DNA from: Marinobacter similis
Lineage (GTDB): Bacteria; Pseudomonadota; Gammaproteobacteria; Pseudomonadales; Oleiphilaceae
DNA: 64,000 nt
Direction: 5' to 3'
NCBI RefSeq assembly: GCF_000830985.1
Contig: NZ_CP007151.1
Location: forward strand, 620,001-684,000
The notes below the pieces were generated by a model. The model had not been told where the DNA came from. It made no database searches and was given only the letters and a program-made list of their open reading frames with translations. Positions 36,200 through 46,250 of the stretch are shown piece after piece. The translations under genes and the position numbers were made by a program. Numbering within the stretch: position 1 is the stretch's first letter; every line of letters begins with the position of its first letter.

Positions 36200-37318
36200 T
36201 CAGCTTCCTGAGCGGGCAATGATAGCGTCTTCCTCTTCCTTGCGACGCGCCACTTCGTCTCGGATCAGGCGCTCAAGGTCGTCGGTAAGGTTCGCATTAT
36301 CGAGCTTCTGGTTCGGTTTACCCGCCATGTAGAACAGGTTTTTCGGGCTGCCACCGGTCAGGCCGATATCGGCCACCTTGGCCTCACCCGGGCCATTCAC
36401 GATGCAGCCAATGATGGCAACGTCCATGGCCGTGTTTACGTCTTCCAGACGCGCCTCCAGATCATTCATAGTCTGGATAACATCAAAGTTCTGGCGGGAG
36501 CAGCTTGGGCAAGCAATGAAGTTTATGCCGCGGCTACGCAGACGAAGACTCTTGAGAATGTCGTAACCGACTTTCACTTCCTGGACCGGATCCGCCGCCA
36601 GGGAAACCCGGATGGTGTCGCCGATGCCGTCCATCAACAACATACCCAGCCCAATCGACGATTTCACCGTTCCTGAGCGGAAACCACCGGCCTCGGTGAT
36701 ACCCAGGTGCAGCGGCTGTTCAATTTGCCCCGCGAGCTTACGGTAAGCCGCCACGGTCATGAACACCTCGGACGCCTTGAGGCTTACCTTGAAGTCCTGG
36801 AAATCGTGACGGTCGAGAATGTCGATGTGTCTCATGGCCGACTCGACCAGAGCATCTGCAGTTGGCTCGCCGTATTTACGCTGCAGTTCTTTTTCCAGGG
36901 AGCCCGCGTTAACACCAATACGAATGGGGATGTTGCGGTCGCGGGCCGCGCTGATCACAGCACTGACACGGTCCTCCCGCCCGATGTTGCCTGGGTTGAT
37001 GCGAAGGCAATCAACACCCAGCTCCGCCACCCGAAGGGCAATCTTATGGTCAAAGTGGATGTCCGCGACCAGCGGCACTGACACCTGCTCGCGGATCTTG
37101 CCGAAAGCTTCAGCAGCATCCATTGACGGTACCGACACACGCACGATATCGGCGCCGGCCTCTTCAAGCGCCCGGACCTGGCCAACGGTGGCGTTCACAT
37201 CCAGGGTGTTGGTGTTGGTCATGCTCTGAACCGCAATCGGCGCATCACCACCAACAGGTACATTGCCCACCATGATCTGGCGGGATTTGCGTCTAACGAT
37301 CGGGGATTCGTGCTTCAT
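36200..37318 (-). CDS. ispG: 4-hydroxy-3-methylbut-2-enyl diphosphate synthase (IspG/GcpE)
   Basis: 4Fe-4S enzyme of the MEP isoprenoid pathway. From the ATG at 37318 ([18 protein letters not shown]) the protein has 372 residues with the usual [14 protein letters not shown]-terminus and the cluster-binding C-terminus [14 protein letters not shown] plus [10 protein letters not shown], which supply the three cysteines. A TTG at 37357 overlapping the rodZ stop would extend it by 13 residues but has no ribosome-binding site, and relatives start at the equivalent of 37318. It is flanked by rodZ and hisS as in Pseudomonas. Confidence 0.96.
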   Translation of the reverse strand: MKHESPIVRRKSRQIMVGNVPVGGDAPIAVQSMTNTNTLDVNATVGQVRALEEAGADIVRVSVPSMDAAEAFGKIREQVSVPLVADIHFDHKIALRVAELGVDCLRINPGNIGREDRVSAVISAARDRNIPIRIGVNAGSLEKELQRKYGEPTADALVESAMRHIDILDRHDFQDFKVSLKASEVFMTVAAYRKLAGQIEQPLHLGITEAGGFRSGTVKSSIGLGMLLMDGIGDTIRVSLAADPVQEVKVGYDILKSLRLRSRGINFIACPSCSRQNFDVIQTMNDLEARLEDVNTAMDVAIIGCIVNGPGEAKVADIGLTGGSPKNLFYMAGKPNQKLDNANLTDDLERLIRDEVARRKEEEDAIIARSGS

Positions 37319-37353
37319 GGATTGCTGACCGATATCAATAAGTTCATCAAGTT

Positions 37354-38342
37354 TCAATTCGCCAGAGTGAATTCTGAGCGATTGTTGACCACGCGGAAAT
37401 CGCCCATATCCACTGGCTCGTTCTGAAAACGGATAGAATCGACCGCACTAACCGCGCCGATCACTACCCTGAGCGGGGCGTCACCGGACACATCAATCCG
37501 GTCACCCGCCCTTTGCAAAGAGTTTACCAGCCGTTCGCCGTCGGCATCACTAACCTGGACCCAGCAATCAGCGCGAAAGCTGATCTGCAGCCGGCCGGTT
37601 TCTGTCACAGCCACCGGCTCTGACGGCGACTGGATGACCGTTTCCGTTGCCGGTTCGGCGACCGAAGCGGTCTCAACCGGCGCGACCGAGGCACTGTCGT
37701 CTGCGGCGGTATCCATCACCGGATCAGTGCTCGCTTCCTCGCCAATTTCTGCCTTGGACTGAGCAACTTCCCGGTCTTCCACCGTCGAAGTTGCAGGCTC
37801 TTGCGGTACAGAGGAGGAAGCTCCTCATCTTCAATCTTGGGCGCAGCCGGCTCCGAGTCGACCGCAGGGGATTCTTCCGGCGCCGGCGCCTCAGTGGCAT
37901 CCCCTGGCGACGTCATCTCTGATTCCGGCAGGACGAATGCAAACACCAGGTAACCCGCCAACGCCGCCACACCAAGCAGCAGCACCACCTTGGCAAGGCG
38001 GCGCTTTCTCCGGCGCCGACGTTCAATGTCGACCAGGGGATTGGCTTCAACTTCCTGCTCCCGCTTCTGGCGCAGTGGCTCCAGCTCACGGTCCAGATCG
38101 GCAACAATCTTGTTGTCGTCCAATCCGACCTGGCGGGCATAGGCTCTGACATAGCCTTTCAAAAACAGTTCGCTGTCGACCTGACCGTATTCTCCGGCTT
38201 CAATGGCCTGAATTACGGCGGGCCGAAGATGCTGGGCCTGAGCGACGTCGCTGTCACTCAATCCTCGTTGTTCACGGGCCCGCTTCAACTGCAGGCCAAC
38301 CGGATCGCTGGTCATTACTTCAGGGTTTTCTTCATTCGCCAT
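37354..38342 (-). CDS. rodZ: Cytoskeleton protein RodZ (frameshifted as read)
   Basis: Bitopic protein linking MreB to the rod-shape machinery. The N-terminal part shows an XRE-type helix-turn-helix ([19 protein letters not shown]), a basic stretch RRRRRKRR and one helix [19 protein letters not shown]; the periplasmic DUF4115 domain ([19 protein letters not shown]) is in another frame. At about 37819-37822 the coding strand reads GAGGAGCTTCCTCC, where GAG GAG GCT TCC TCC TCT GTA CCG keeps the frame, so one G is missing. The restored length is 329. The start overlaps pilF by 11 nt. The break falls in the low-complexity Glu/Pro/Ala linker, so the exact site is less certain than in the enzymes. 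Confidence 0.88.
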
Positions 38343-39140
38343 TGGACATCAGTGCCTTATATTGCTGATATTCAACTGACTCCGGATAATTATTCTTGAG
38401 CTGCAGGGCCAGGCTGGCTTCCTGATTTCGGTTATTCAAATGATGGGCGATGCGAATACCGGTCAGCAGGCTTTCCGGAGAATGCCGCAGGCGATCGTTT
38501 TTCTGCATCATCATTGAAAGGCGGGAGTAATAGCGCGACGCAGCATTGAAGTCGCCCTGCTCTGCCAGCACCCGTGAGAGCGCCAGCAGTGATCGGGCGT
38601 CACCTCGGGTCAGTTCAACGGCTCTGCGGTAGGACGCCGTGGCACCCTCCACGTCCTGCAAACGCTCCTGAGTCATGCCCAGATTAAAGAACACCGAGCC
38701 CCGATCTTTGTATTCGGTATCGCGTGAGGCCAAACGGAATTGACCAACGGCCTCCTCCATTCGGCCCTGACCGTACAAAAATGCACCGTAGTAAACCCGG
38801 GCGCGGGTGTAATCAGAATCCGAGGAAATCGCTCGCTTGAAGCTCTTCTCGGCCAACGCGGCTTCGCCTTCAGCGTTGTAGATCAGGCCCATGGCGGCCA
38901 AGCACCGGCGCTATCGGAATCGAGATCAAGCGCGCGCTCAAGGTGATGACGGGCTCGTTCGAGGTTGCCCTGCCCGATGTAGGCGGTCGCCAACTGAACG
39001 TAATCAGCTATGGCTTCCTGTCGGTCCGCTTCCCGGGAGAACCGACTGTCGGTAGTGGTGACACAGCCTGCAACCAATAGGGCGACCAACGTCAGGGCCG
39101 CTACGACAGAAAAACGCGAGCTCGTTGATCTATAGGTCAC
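38332..39140 (-). CDS. pilF: Type IV pilus pilotin PilF/PilW lipoprotein (frameshifted as read)
   Basis: Outer-membrane TPR lipoprotein needed for PilQ secretin assembly and type IV pilus biogenesis. A GTG start at 39140 with GAGGA upstream gives a lipoprotein signal with lipobox VAGC (cysteine 26), then TPR repeats (YIGQGNLERARHHLERALDL and onward). The frame breaks at 38900-38902: the coding strand reads GGTGCTTGGCCGCC, where GGT GCT TTG GCC GCC ATG GGC CTG (GALAAMGL) is expected, so one T is missing. Restored, it has 269 residues and about six TPRs. It lies 41 nt after rlmN and overlaps rodZ. Confidence 0.88.
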
Positions 39141-39181
39141 AGTTGTGCATTCCTCGCTACTTGTTTGTTGTCAATTCCGTT

Positions 39182-40294
39182 TCAGGGATTTACCTGGCGC
39201 ACTTCGATGTATCGCTGACTCCGACGTGTTCTGTCTTCAACCTTACCCACCAACTGACCGCACGCCGCGTCGATGTCATCGCCACGGGTCGTTCTGATGG
39301 TTGCTATGTGCCCGGCCTCGTTCAGCACCTTCTGGAATCGGCGCGTGGCATTCATGCTCGGCCGACGAAAATCGCTCTCCGGGAACGGGTTAAACGGAAT
39401 CAGGTTGATCTTGCATGGCAGATCCTTCAGCAGTACCGCCAGTTCATGGGCGTGCTCCGGCTGGTCGTTCATGCCTTCGATTACCGTATATTCTATGGTT
39501 GCCTTGCGCTTGTCCGGAAGCCTTGCAAAGTAGCGCTTGGTCGCAGCCAGCAGCTCGGCTATCGGGTACTTCTTGTTGAGCGGCACCAGCTTGTTACGCA
39601 GCTCATCATTAGGCGCATGCAGTGAAATTGCCAGTGAAACATCGCTAACTTCAGCCAGGCGGTCCAATGCCGGGACAACACCGGAGGTACTCAAGGTCAC
39701 GCGACGCTTGGAAATGCCGTACGCCAGATCCTCCATCATGAGGTTCATGGCATCGACAACATTGTCAAAATTGAGCAGCGGCTCGCCCATACCCATCATC
39801 ACCACATTGGTAATGGGGCGATCCGGGCCGGGCTCGAACGGCATAAACGCCTTTCTTGCCACCCACACCTGACCGATCACCTCAGCAGCAGTCAGGTTTC
39901 GGTTGAAACCGCGCTTACCGGTGGAGCAGAAGGTACAGTCGAGGCTACAGCCGATCTGTGAGGACACGCACAGGGTGCCACGCTCGCCATCCGGAATCAG
40001 GACCGTCTCGACATTGTTACCATTGTCCATGCGCATCACCCATTTACGGGTGCCGTCTTTGGACGTCTCATCGTAGACAACTTCCGGACCGCGAATTTCG
40101 GCCACTTCCTTGAGCTTCTCCCGCAGGGATTTGCTCATATTGGTCATTTGATCGAAGTCATCGGCACCGCGCTGATGAATCCATTGCAACACTTGGGTGG
40201 CACGAAAACGTTTCTCGCCCAGGGACTCAAAGAAAGCCTCAAGTTTTGCTTTCGGCATCCCCAGAAGATTCGTTTTTTCAGCGGCCGCTGTCAT
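39182..40294 (-). CDS. rlmN: Dual-specificity 23S rRNA/tRNA A2-methyltransferase RlmN
   Basis: Radical-SAM enzyme that methylates A2503 of 23S rRNA and A37 of some tRNAs. The CxxxCxxC cluster motif reads [11 protein letters not shown], followed by [12 protein letters not shown] and [14 protein letters not shown]; the C-terminal catalytic cysteine is in [10 protein letters not shown] chose the ATG at 40294 ([12 protein letters not shown], 370 residues) since GAGG lies 8 nt upstream; the longer frame begins in unrelated sequence after ndk. Confidence 0.96.
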   Translation of the reverse strand: MTAAAEKTNLLGMPKAKLEAFFESLGEKRFRATQVLQWIHQRGADDFDQMTNMSKSLREKLKEVAEIRGPEVVYDETSKDGTRKWVMRMDNGNNVETVLIPDGERGTLCVSSQIGCSLDCTFCSTGKRGFNRNLTAAEVIGQVWVARKAFMPFEPGPDRPITNVVMMGMGEPLLNFDNVVDAMNLMMEDLAYGISKRRVTLSTSGVVPALDRLAEVSDVSLAISLHAPNDELRNKLVPLNKKYPIAELLAATKRYFARLPDKRKATIEYTVIEGMNDQPEHAHELAVLLKDLPCKINLIPFNPFPESDFRRPSMNATRRFQKVLNEAGHIATIRTTRGDDIDAACGQLVGKVEDRTRRSQRYIEVRQVNP

Positions 40295-40354
40295 CTTATA
40301 ACCTCGATCAAATAACCAATTCGGGGGTGGCACCGCCACCCCCGATCAACAAAA

Positions 40355-40783
40355 TCAACCGCGCGGGCAGATCTCGTTGTCATTGAAAAAATACGCGATT
40401 TCACGCTCTGCAGACGCTGCAGAGTCAGAGCCGTGAACGGCATTGGCATCGATGGACGATGCGAAATCAGCGCGGATAGTTCCGGCTTCAGCTTCCTTCG
40501 GGTTAGTTGCACCCATCAGGTCACGGTTCTTGAGGATGGCGCCTTCGCCTTCCAGAGCCTGAACAACAACCGGTCCAGACGTCATGAACGCAACCAGGTC
40601 GTTAAAGAACGGACGCTCTTTGTGTTCAGCGTAGAAGCCCTCGGCTTGCTCCTGGGTCAGGTGCATCATCTTGGCGGCAACGATGTTCAGGCCAGCCTTT
40701 TCGAAACGGCTGTAAATTTCGCCGATTACGTTCTTTGCAACCGCGTCGGGCTTGATAATAGAGAGCGTGCGCTCGTTTGCCAT
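40355..40783 (-). CDS. ndk: Nucleoside diphosphate kinase
   Basis: Transfers the gamma phosphate between nucleoside di- and triphosphates. The 142-residue protein begins [19 protein letters not shown] and has the active-site histidine in [16 protein letters not shown]. It is complete. It lies 68 nt after iscS; in Pseudomonas several Fe-S assembly genes normally stand between these two, and none are here. Confidence 0.98.
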   Translation of the reverse strand: MANERTLSIIKPDAVAKNVIGEIYSRFEKAGLNIVAAKMMHLTQEQAEGFYAEHKERPFFNDLVAFMTSGPVVVQALEGEGAILKNRDLMGATNPKEAEAGTIRADFASSIDANAVHGSDSAASAEREIAYFFNDNEICPRG

Positions 40784-40851
40784 GATCTTTCTCCAGTAAG
40801 GTTCGGGTTAAAATTCAGGCCTGCGATTATACGCAGTCCGGGGCCAACTGC

Positions 40852-42000
40852 CTACCGCACTGCACGCAGGCGGCTAACAACATCAACAATTTGGGAGGCT
40901 GCAAAGGCGGCATCTTCGGCGGTACTGAATCGGCCGAAGGAAAAACGCAGTGCCCGATGGGCCAACTCATCACTCAAGCCGATGCCACGCAGCACAAAGG
41001 ACGGCTCAATGGTCGCCGAGGCGCAGGCCGACCCTGACGAAACCGCGAGACCCCGCAGGCCCAGCATCAGTGATTCCGCCTCAACTCCTTCAAACGCCAG
41101 ATTGATGATACCGGGGACCCGGAATTCACTGCTGCCGTTGAGGGTGACACCATCGAGATCCGAAAGCCCCTGCAGAAACGACGCTCGCAGCTCCTCCAGG
41201 TGCGCCATTTCAGATTCCAGACGATCCCTGGCCATGGCAAACGCCTTGCCCATACCGACAATCTGATGAGTCGGTAATGTTCCTGAGCGCATGCCACGCT
41301 CGTGCCCACCGCCGTGGATCTGGGCTTCAATACGTACGTCTGGCGACCGCCTGACATAAAGCGCGCCGACGCCCTTGGGGCCGTATACTTTGTGACCCGA
41401 CAGAGACACCAGATCTACCGACAGCGCACTGACATCCACCGGCATCTTCCCGGCAGCCTGCGCTGCATCGACATGAAACAAAACGCCGCGTTCGCGCAGC
41501 ATACGGCCAATGCCGGCAACGTCGGTAACGCAGCCCAGCTCGTTGTTTACCAGCATCAGGCTGACCAGCACGGTGTTGTCCCGCAGCGCCTCGGATACCT
41601 GCTCAGGCCGGATTCGACCGTCCGGCCCGGGCGTCAGCCAGGTCACTTCAACCCCATGCTGCTCAAGCCATTTACAAGTATCCAGTACAGCCTTGTGCTC
41701 GATCACGGACGTTACGATGTGCGGATTGTCATGGCCTGCCACCGCGCCTTTGATGGCGAGGTTGTCGGATTCGGTAGCGCCCGAGGTCCACACAATCTCC
41801 CGGGGATCAGCATTAATCAGCTCGGCAACCTGTCGACGCGCAGATTCAACCGCCGCCTCTGACTGCCAGCCATAGGCGTGGGAGCGCGAAGCCGGGTTAC
41901 CAAAAACCCCGTCCGGGGTCAGGTACTTCACCATTTCTTCAGCGACAGACGGGTCAACGGGCGTCGTCGCCGCATAATCCAGATATACGGGCTTATTCAT
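40852..42000 (-). CDS. iscS: Cysteine desulfurase, IscS-like, C-terminally short
   Basis: PLP enzyme that moves sulfur from cysteine to an active-site cysteine. From the ATG at 42000 ([19 protein letters not shown]) it has 382 residues against about 404 in E. coli. The PLP-lysine motif [16 protein letters not shown] and the catalytic loop [19 protein letters not shown] are intact. The protein stops at VSRLRAVR, lacking the roughly 20-residue tail that in E. coli contributes to IscU docking; the other two frames after the stop show no trace of that tail, so this is not another frameshift. It follows iscR by 19 nt and is directly followed by ndk. The symbol is by similarity; a Suf- or NifS-partnered role is possible. 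Confidence 0.88.
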   Translation of the reverse strand: MNKPVYLDYAATTPVDPSVAEEMVKYLTPDGVFGNPASRSHAYGWQSEAAVESARRQVAELINADPREIVWTSGATESDNLAIKGAVAGHDNPHIVTSVIEHKAVLDTCKWLEQHGVEVTWLTPGPDGRIRPEQVSEALRDNTVLVSLMLVNNELGCVTDVAGIGRMLRERGVLFHVDAAQAAGKMPVDVSALSVDLVSLSGHKVYGPKGVGALYVRRSPDVRIEAQIHGGGHERGMRSGTLPTHQIVGMGKAFAMARDRLESEMAHLEELRASFLQGLSDLDGVTLNGSSEFRVPGIINLAFEGVEAESLMLGLRGLAVSSGSACASATIEPSFVLRGIGLSDELAHRALRFSFGRFSTAEDAAFAASQIVDVVSRLRAVR

Positions 42001-42019
42001 GGGCGTAAGGAGTATAGTT

Positions 42020-42517
42020 TCAGGCCGGCGCCTGGTCGGACAGGCGTTCGGTATTGATGGTTTCAGAGCCGTTGTCTGACTGACGCTGGTTCTGCCGGTC
42101 CGCAACCTGGCGGATTTCCTGCTTTTTCATCAGGTCCCCGAGGCTGATTTCGCTCAGGAACTGATGGATTTGATCGCTCAGATCTGACCACAGGTGATGG
42201 GTCAGACATTTCTCGCCCTTCTGGCAATCACCTTTGTTACCACAGCGGGTGGTGTCCAGTGATTCGCTCACGGCGTCGACAACCTCAGCGATGAACACCG
42301 CACCGGCCTCACGGCTGAGACGATAACCGCCGCCGGGGCCACGAACGCTGATCACGAGATTCTGTCGACGCAGACGAGAGAAGAGCTGTTCCAGGTAGGA
42401 CAGCGAGATTTCTTGACGGGCTGAGATATCCGCCAGACTCACCGGCCCCTGATCTCCGTGCAGAGCCAGATCCAGCATTGCCGTCACGGCGTAGCGGCCT
42501 TTGGTGGTCAACTTCAT
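42020..42517 (-). CDS. iscR: Fe-S cluster regulator IscR (Rrf2 family)
   Basis: Rrf2-type winged-helix regulator of 165 residues that senses Fe-S status. The N-terminal DNA-binding domain reads [18 protein letters not shown] with recognition helix [18 protein letters not shown]; the cluster ligands are the three cysteines in [18 protein letters not shown], with the following histidine. It probably represses its own operon through the IscR-type site overlapping its promoter. cysE lies upstream and iscS downstream. Confidence 0.95.
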   Translation of the reverse strand: MKLTTKGRYAVTAMLDLALHGDQGPVSLADISARQEISLSYLEQLFSRLRRQNLVISVRGPGGGYRLSREAGAVFIAEVVDAVSESLDTTRCGNKGDCQKGEKCLTHHLWSDLSDQIHQFLSEISLGDLMKKQEIRQVADRQNQRQSDNGSETINTERLSDQAPA

Positions 42518-42561
42518 AATATCAGCCCCATGATGGGATTGAATCGCGATTCACAGCAGCG

Positions 42562-42594
42562 AGTATGAATTGACCCAGTAAAACAGTCAAGTAT
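42562..42594 (-). promoter_or_regulatory. iscR promoter with IscR type-1-like site
   Basis: On the minus strand TTGACT (42585-42590), 17 nt, then CATACT (42562-42567). The -35 sits inside ATACTTGACTGTTTT (42580-42594), which matches the left half of the E. coli type 1 IscR site (ATASYYGACTRWWWY); the right half matches poorly. The site begins right at the cysE stop codon. A 14-bp perfect palindrome (42540-42553) follows around the predicted start. Confidence 0.6.
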
Positions 42595-43371
42595 TCAGCC
42601 CCGGGTGCCATCGCTGTCGTCGCGCACGCAATCGAAATCCTCTTCCTGCAATGGCGGCAAAGCGCCATTCTGGTATTCGCTGTTAACCTTACGCAACGCC
42701 TTGCACATATTCTCGATCCGGTCGTCCACTGCGTGCATGTGGTCCAAAAGCGACCGCACGGCCCGGGCAACCGGGTCTGGCATTTCCTCGGTTACGCCGT
42801 AGGCATCGAAGCCCATTCGCTCTTCCATTTCTTTGCGACGCTGGTCGTCCTCGCCCTTCGGCTTAACGATGATCCGTCCCGGAATACCAACCACCGTTGC
42901 GCCGTCGGGAACCGCCTTGGTGACAACAGAATTGGAACCCACCTTGGCCCCTGCGCCAACCTCGAAGGGTCCGAGAATCTTGGCGCCAGCACCAACCACC
43001 ACACCATCACCGATAGTGGGATGACGCTTACCCTTGTTCCAGCTGGTGCCGCCCAGAGTCACACCCTGATACAGCGTGACATCGTCACCAATGATGGTGG
43101 TTTCCCCGATGACCACACCCATGCCGTGGTCAATAAAGAACCGACGGCCAATGGTTGCCCCCGGATGAATCTCGATACCGGTCAACCAGCGAGCAATGGT
43201 GGAGATCGTGCGGGCAATCCACTTCAGCCCCAGCCCCCATAGCCAGTGGGAAAACCGGTGGAACAGCAGCGCGTGCAGTCCCGGATAGTTGGTCAGGACC
43301 TCAAACGTGTTCCTGGCCGCGGGGTCGCGGTGGAACACGCTGTTGATGTCTTCCCTTAAACGCTCAAACAT
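42595..43371 (-). CDS. cysE: Serine O-acetyltransferase
   Basis: Makes O-acetylserine for cysteine synthesis. From the ATG at 43371 ([19 protein letters not shown]) the protein has 258 residues, as in Pseudomonas. It has the acetyltransferase segment [18 protein letters not shown], left-handed beta-helix hexapeptides and [19 protein letters not shown] preferred 43371 over 43377 because AGGA stands 8 nt before it. Its start lies inside the end of trmJ (8-nt overlap), so the two are coupled. Being next to iscR-iscS links cysteine supply with sulfur mobilisation. Confidence 0.95.
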   Translation of the reverse strand: MFERLREDINSVFHRDPAARNTFEVLTNYPGLHALLFHRFSHWLWGLGLKWIARTISTIARWLTGIEIHPGATIGRRFFIDHGMGVVIGETTIIGDDVTLYQGVTLGGTSWNKGKRHPTIGDGVVVGAGAKILGPFEVGAGAKVGSNSVVTKAVPDGATVVGIPGRIIVKPKGEDDQRRKEMEERMGFDAYGVTEEMPDPVARAVRSLLDHMHAVDDRIENMCKALRKVNSEYQNGALPPLQEEDFDCVRDDSDGTRG

Positions 43372-44239
43372 GGCCATCTTCCTGTCCCGTAGCCTTCGCT
43401 TCGGCCTCGGTTGATTTACTGTTATCTCCGGCATCTTTTCTGGCACTGACCGCCTTTTGCACTGACGTCAGTATGCCCCTGAGGATGTTGATTTCCATCT
43501 GATCCATCCTGGCGCGCTGGAAAAGACGGCGCAGACGCGTCATCAACTGACGCGGGTTATCCCGACGGTGAAACTCAACATCAACCAGCACCTGTTCAAG
43601 GTGCCCGAAAAAGCCTTCAACGTCGTTGACCGGAGCCGGCGGCACATCCCAGCCTGGATCGCCCGGCGCAGTCATCGGCTTTAAATAGGGGCTACCCTCA
43701 CCACCTTCAAGACCTCGCAGGTGGTGCATGCGCAATTCATAACACATGACCTGAACTGCCATCGCGAGATTCAACGAGCTGTAGTCCGGGTTCGATGGGA
43801 TATGGATATGATAATGACAGCGCTGCAACTCGTCGTTACTGAGCCCGTGATTCTCCCGACCAAACACCAGGGCCACGGGCCCATTTACCGCATTCTCAGC
43901 GGCTGCAACAGCGGCTTCTGGTGGCGCGATCACCGGCCAGGGCACCTTGCGCCCGCGCGCACTGGTGCCCATCACCAGGGAGCAGTCCGCAAGCGCATCT
44001 TCCAACGACGACACGACCTGTGCGCGATCGAGAATATCCGAGGCACCGGCCGAACGGGCATAAGATGTTTCGTCAGGGAACGAATTCGGGTTCACCAACC
44101 ACAGATTGCCAAGCCCCATGTTTTTCATGGCGCGGGCCACCGCACCAATATTTCCGGAGTGTGACGTCTCAACCAGAACAATTCTGATCTGGTCTTCAAA
44201 TGTATCGGTGCCTTCAAGCGGAAGAGCCGGTTTGTGCAT
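43364..44239 (-). CDS. trmJ: tRNA (cytidine/uridine-32-2'-O)-methyltransferase TrmJ
   Basis: SPOUT-class methyltransferase acting on position 32 of tRNAs. The knotted SAM-binding domain shows [30 protein letters not shown] and [15 protein letters not shown], followed by a helical C-terminal extension ending in a Lys/Glu/Ala-rich tail. The ATG at 44239 ([20 protein letters not shown]) gives 291 residues. Further upstream codons in frame (from 44296) run into the suhB promoter and look non-coding. Confidence 0.94.
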   Translation of the reverse strand: MHKPALPLEGTDTFEDQIRIVLVETSHSGNIGAVARAMKNMGLGNLWLVNPNSFPDETSYARSAGASDILDRAQVVSSLEDALADCSLVMGTSARGRKVPWPVIAPPEAAVAAAENAVNGPVALVFGRENHGLSNDELQRCHYHIHIPSNPDYSSLNLAMAVQVMCYELRMHHLRGLEGGEGSPYLKPMTAPGDPGWDVPPAPVNDVEGFFGHLEQVLVDVEFHRRDNPRQLMTRLRRLFQRARMDQMEINILRGILTSVQKAVSARKDAGDNSKSTEAEAKATGQEDGHV

Positions 44240-44357
44240 TGCGAACAGGTCCAAGCTGAATGGATAGTAGTTGAAATGATACCAGAAACAGGACACCCAT
44301 CGCCCCTCCGAAGATGCCCTAATCCATTGCTATCCGTGCTATTGCTAAGCCAAAAAA

Positions 44358-44386
44358 CATACAAGAGGGTGATCTTTTGCTATGAT
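44358..44386 (+). promoter_or_regulatory. Predicted promoter of suhB
   Basis: Extended -10 TGCTATGAT (hexamer TATGAT at 44381-44386) with a weak -35 CATACA (44358-44363) at 17 nt, followed by a G+C-rich discriminator ACCCGCCC, 37 nt upstream of the suhB ATG. Confidence 0.55.
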
Positions 44387-44422
44387 ACCCGCCCTTCACA
44401 CACCCGGATAACGAACACTCAG

Positions 44423-45223
44423 ATGCAACCAGCTATAAAAATGGCCCTGCGCGTCGCGCGTCAGGGGTCCGATTATTTGAAAGCCCATTTTGAGCGCCAA
44501 GAACCCACCGGCAAGGACGACGCTGAGCGTCGGCAACAGCTGGAGCGGGTCGAGCAGTCGATTTACGACAATTTTGCGGAGCAACTCGAAAAGGCCTACA
44601 AGGACCACAGCATCGCGCCTCTGAATGAAGCGAATGCGGGTGACAGCGAAAAAAGCTGGCACGTTTTCACGGTTCTCGGTCGCGAAAACTTCCTTCGAGG
44701 CATCCCGGAATTTGCTCTGGCCCTGGCGCAAAAGCGCAACAACCGCACCGAAAACCTTCTGGTGATCAACCCGGTCACTGGAGAGGAATACTCGGCCAGC
44801 CGTGGTCACGGTGCAGCGCTTAACAGCCGTCGGGTTCGCGCCTCTGAAATCAAACACAGCAAGCAGGCTGCTATTGCCACCAACTTGCTGGATCAGGCCC
44901 GGAAGAATGAAGACGCCCAACTGTGGGGCGAAATGGCCTCAGTCGTAGCCAGCGAATCAGCCATGTTCCGGACATCAGGCTGCGTGGTTCTGGACATTGC
45001 CCGCGTCTCAGCCGGCAGCCTCGATGCCGCGATCATCTTCCGTCCCGAACCGGTGGACTTTGACCTGGGCGTGACCCTGGCCATGGAATCCGGCGCGTTG
45101 ACCGGCGACTTCTCAGGCAACCCCTCTACCGGTGGTGCCCGTCAGCTCGTCGTAGCCAATCCAAAATTGTTCCGGGAAGTACTCAAAGTACTGCACCCGT
45201 TCCGAGGGCGCCTGCCGCGTTAA
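44423..45223 (+). CDS. suhB: SuhB-like inositol monophosphatase homologue, catalytic motifs lost
   Basis: A 266-residue member of the inositol monophosphatase fold, matching E. coli SuhB (267 residues) end to end: MQPAIKMALRVARQG at the start, EEYSASRGHGAALN, FRTSGCVVLDIARVSAG and LVVANPKLFREVL at the end. The catalytic metal site is gone. Where the family has DPLDGT, this protein reads FTVLGR (residues 82-87), and the GEES/EESG segment reads NEANAG; only the last aspartate (VDFDLG, Asp212) remains. E. coli SuhB also works as a Nus factor in rRNA antitermination without needing catalysis, so a structural role is the likely reason for keeping it. Placement before secF, transcribed convergently, is like Pseudomonas. 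Confidence 0.85.
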   Translation: MQPAIKMALRVARQGSDYLKAHFERQEPTGKDDAERRQQLERVEQSIYDNFAEQLEKAYKDHSIAPLNEANAGDSEKSWHVFTVLGRENFLRGIPEFALALAQKRNNRTENLLVINPVTGEEYSASRGHGAALNSRRVRASEIKHSKQAAIATNLLDQARKNEDAQLWGEMASVVASESAMFRTSGCVVLDIARVSAGSLDAAIIFRPEPVDFDLGVTLAMESGALTGDFSGNPSTGGARQLVVANPKLFREVLKVLHPFRGRLPR

Positions 45224-45243
45224 GCGGTTTTAAAGGCAGCCAC

Positions 45244-45277
45244 AAAAAAACCGCCACCCCTGAGGGATGGCGGTTTT
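45244..45277. terminator. Bidirectional terminator between suhB and secF
   Basis: Stem AAAACCGCCA with its complement and an 11-nt loop, flanked by seven A on one side and seven T on the other, between two convergent genes. It should end transcripts from both sides. Confidence 0.92.
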
Positions 45278-45296
45278 TTTACGCCTGCAATACGGA

Positions 45297-46250
45297 TTAC
45301 ATGCGGTTCAGCCACTCCGGCGGCTCTTCCTCTTGCTCATCGGTAGCGGCACCCTCTTTCGACGGCAGCGCGAGGTCTTCACGCGACACACCGAACGCTA
45401 ACAGCAGGTTTGCCGACACGTAGATGGAGGAATAAGTACCCACCACAACACCGATGATCAACGCCAGGGCGAAGTTGTTGATCGCCTCACCACCAAGCAG
45501 ATACAGCGAGAACAACACCACGAGCGTGGTCCCGGATGTATTGATGGTCCGGCTGATGGTCTGGTGAATCGAGGTATTAATGATATGCCAGGAATCACCC
45601 ACCCGCATCTTGCGGAAGTTCTCACGGATGCGGTCAGCCACAACGATGGTGTCGTTCAGCGAGTAACCGATGACAGCCAGCAGTGCTGCCAGAACGGTCA
45701 GGTCAAAGGTCCACTGGAACAGTGAGAAAACACCCAGCACGATGATGACATCGTGGGCCAGCGGCAGTACCGAGGCAATACCAAACTTGAACTGGAAGCG
45801 CATACCAACGTAGATCAGCACAACCGCCAGGGCGAGGAGCAGACCAAGACCACTGTCTTCCCGCAATTCCTCACCCACCTGAGAGCCGATGAACTCTGAG
45901 CTCACCAACTCAAGGCTTGCGCCATCAGCTTCTAGGGCCTTGGTGACCTCAACTGCAAGTTCATCATTGCCTGCCTCAGCCAACCGCACCAGCACAGTGG
46001 TGTCGGCACCGAAGTTTTGCACGACAAACTGATCGTACCCCGCGGCATCCAGAGTGTTCCGGATCTCTTCCAGTGCCGGAGCCTCAGCATATTCGATTTC
46101 AACCGACGTACCGCCGGTAAAATCCATGCCAAGATCAAGACCCCGAACCGCCAGGAGCACCACGGAGGCAACCAGCAACGCGATGGAGAAAACGGAAGCG
46201 ATCTTCCGGAACCCCATGAAATCAAATGGTTTCTTCTCGTGCTCAGACAT
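45297..46250 (-). CDS. secF: Protein translocase subunit SecF
   Basis: Inner-membrane component of the SecDF complex, which uses the proton gradient to aid protein export. From the ATG at 46250 (MSEHEKKPFDFMGFRK) it has 317 residues: one N-terminal helix, the periplasmic domain with LDLGMDFTGGTSVEI, then five helices with GYSLNDTIVVADRIRENFR and TSGTTLVVLFSLY. Its start overlaps the end of secD by 8 nt, so the two are translationally coupled. Confidence 0.97.
   Translation of the reverse strand: MSEHEKKPFDFMGFRKIASVFSIALLVASVVLLAVRGLDLGMDFTGGTSVEIEYAEAPALEEIRNTLDAAGYDQFVVQNFGADTTVLVRLAEAGNDELAVEVTKALEADGASLELVSSEFIGSQVGEELREDSGLGLLLALAVVLIYVGMRFQFKFGIASVLPLAHDVIIVLGVFSLFQWTFDLTVLAALLAVIGYSLNDTIVVADRIRENFRKMRVGDSWHIINTSIHQTISRTINTSGTTLVVLFSLYLLGGEAINNFALALIIGVVVGTYSSIYVSANLLLAFGVSREDLALPSKEGAATDEQEEEPPEWLNRM

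Noticed and set aside
40784..40851. A frameshift hiding the missing IscS C-terminal tail
   Set aside because: Neither alternative frame after the iscS stop encodes anything like the LSPLWEM-type tail before ndk begins.
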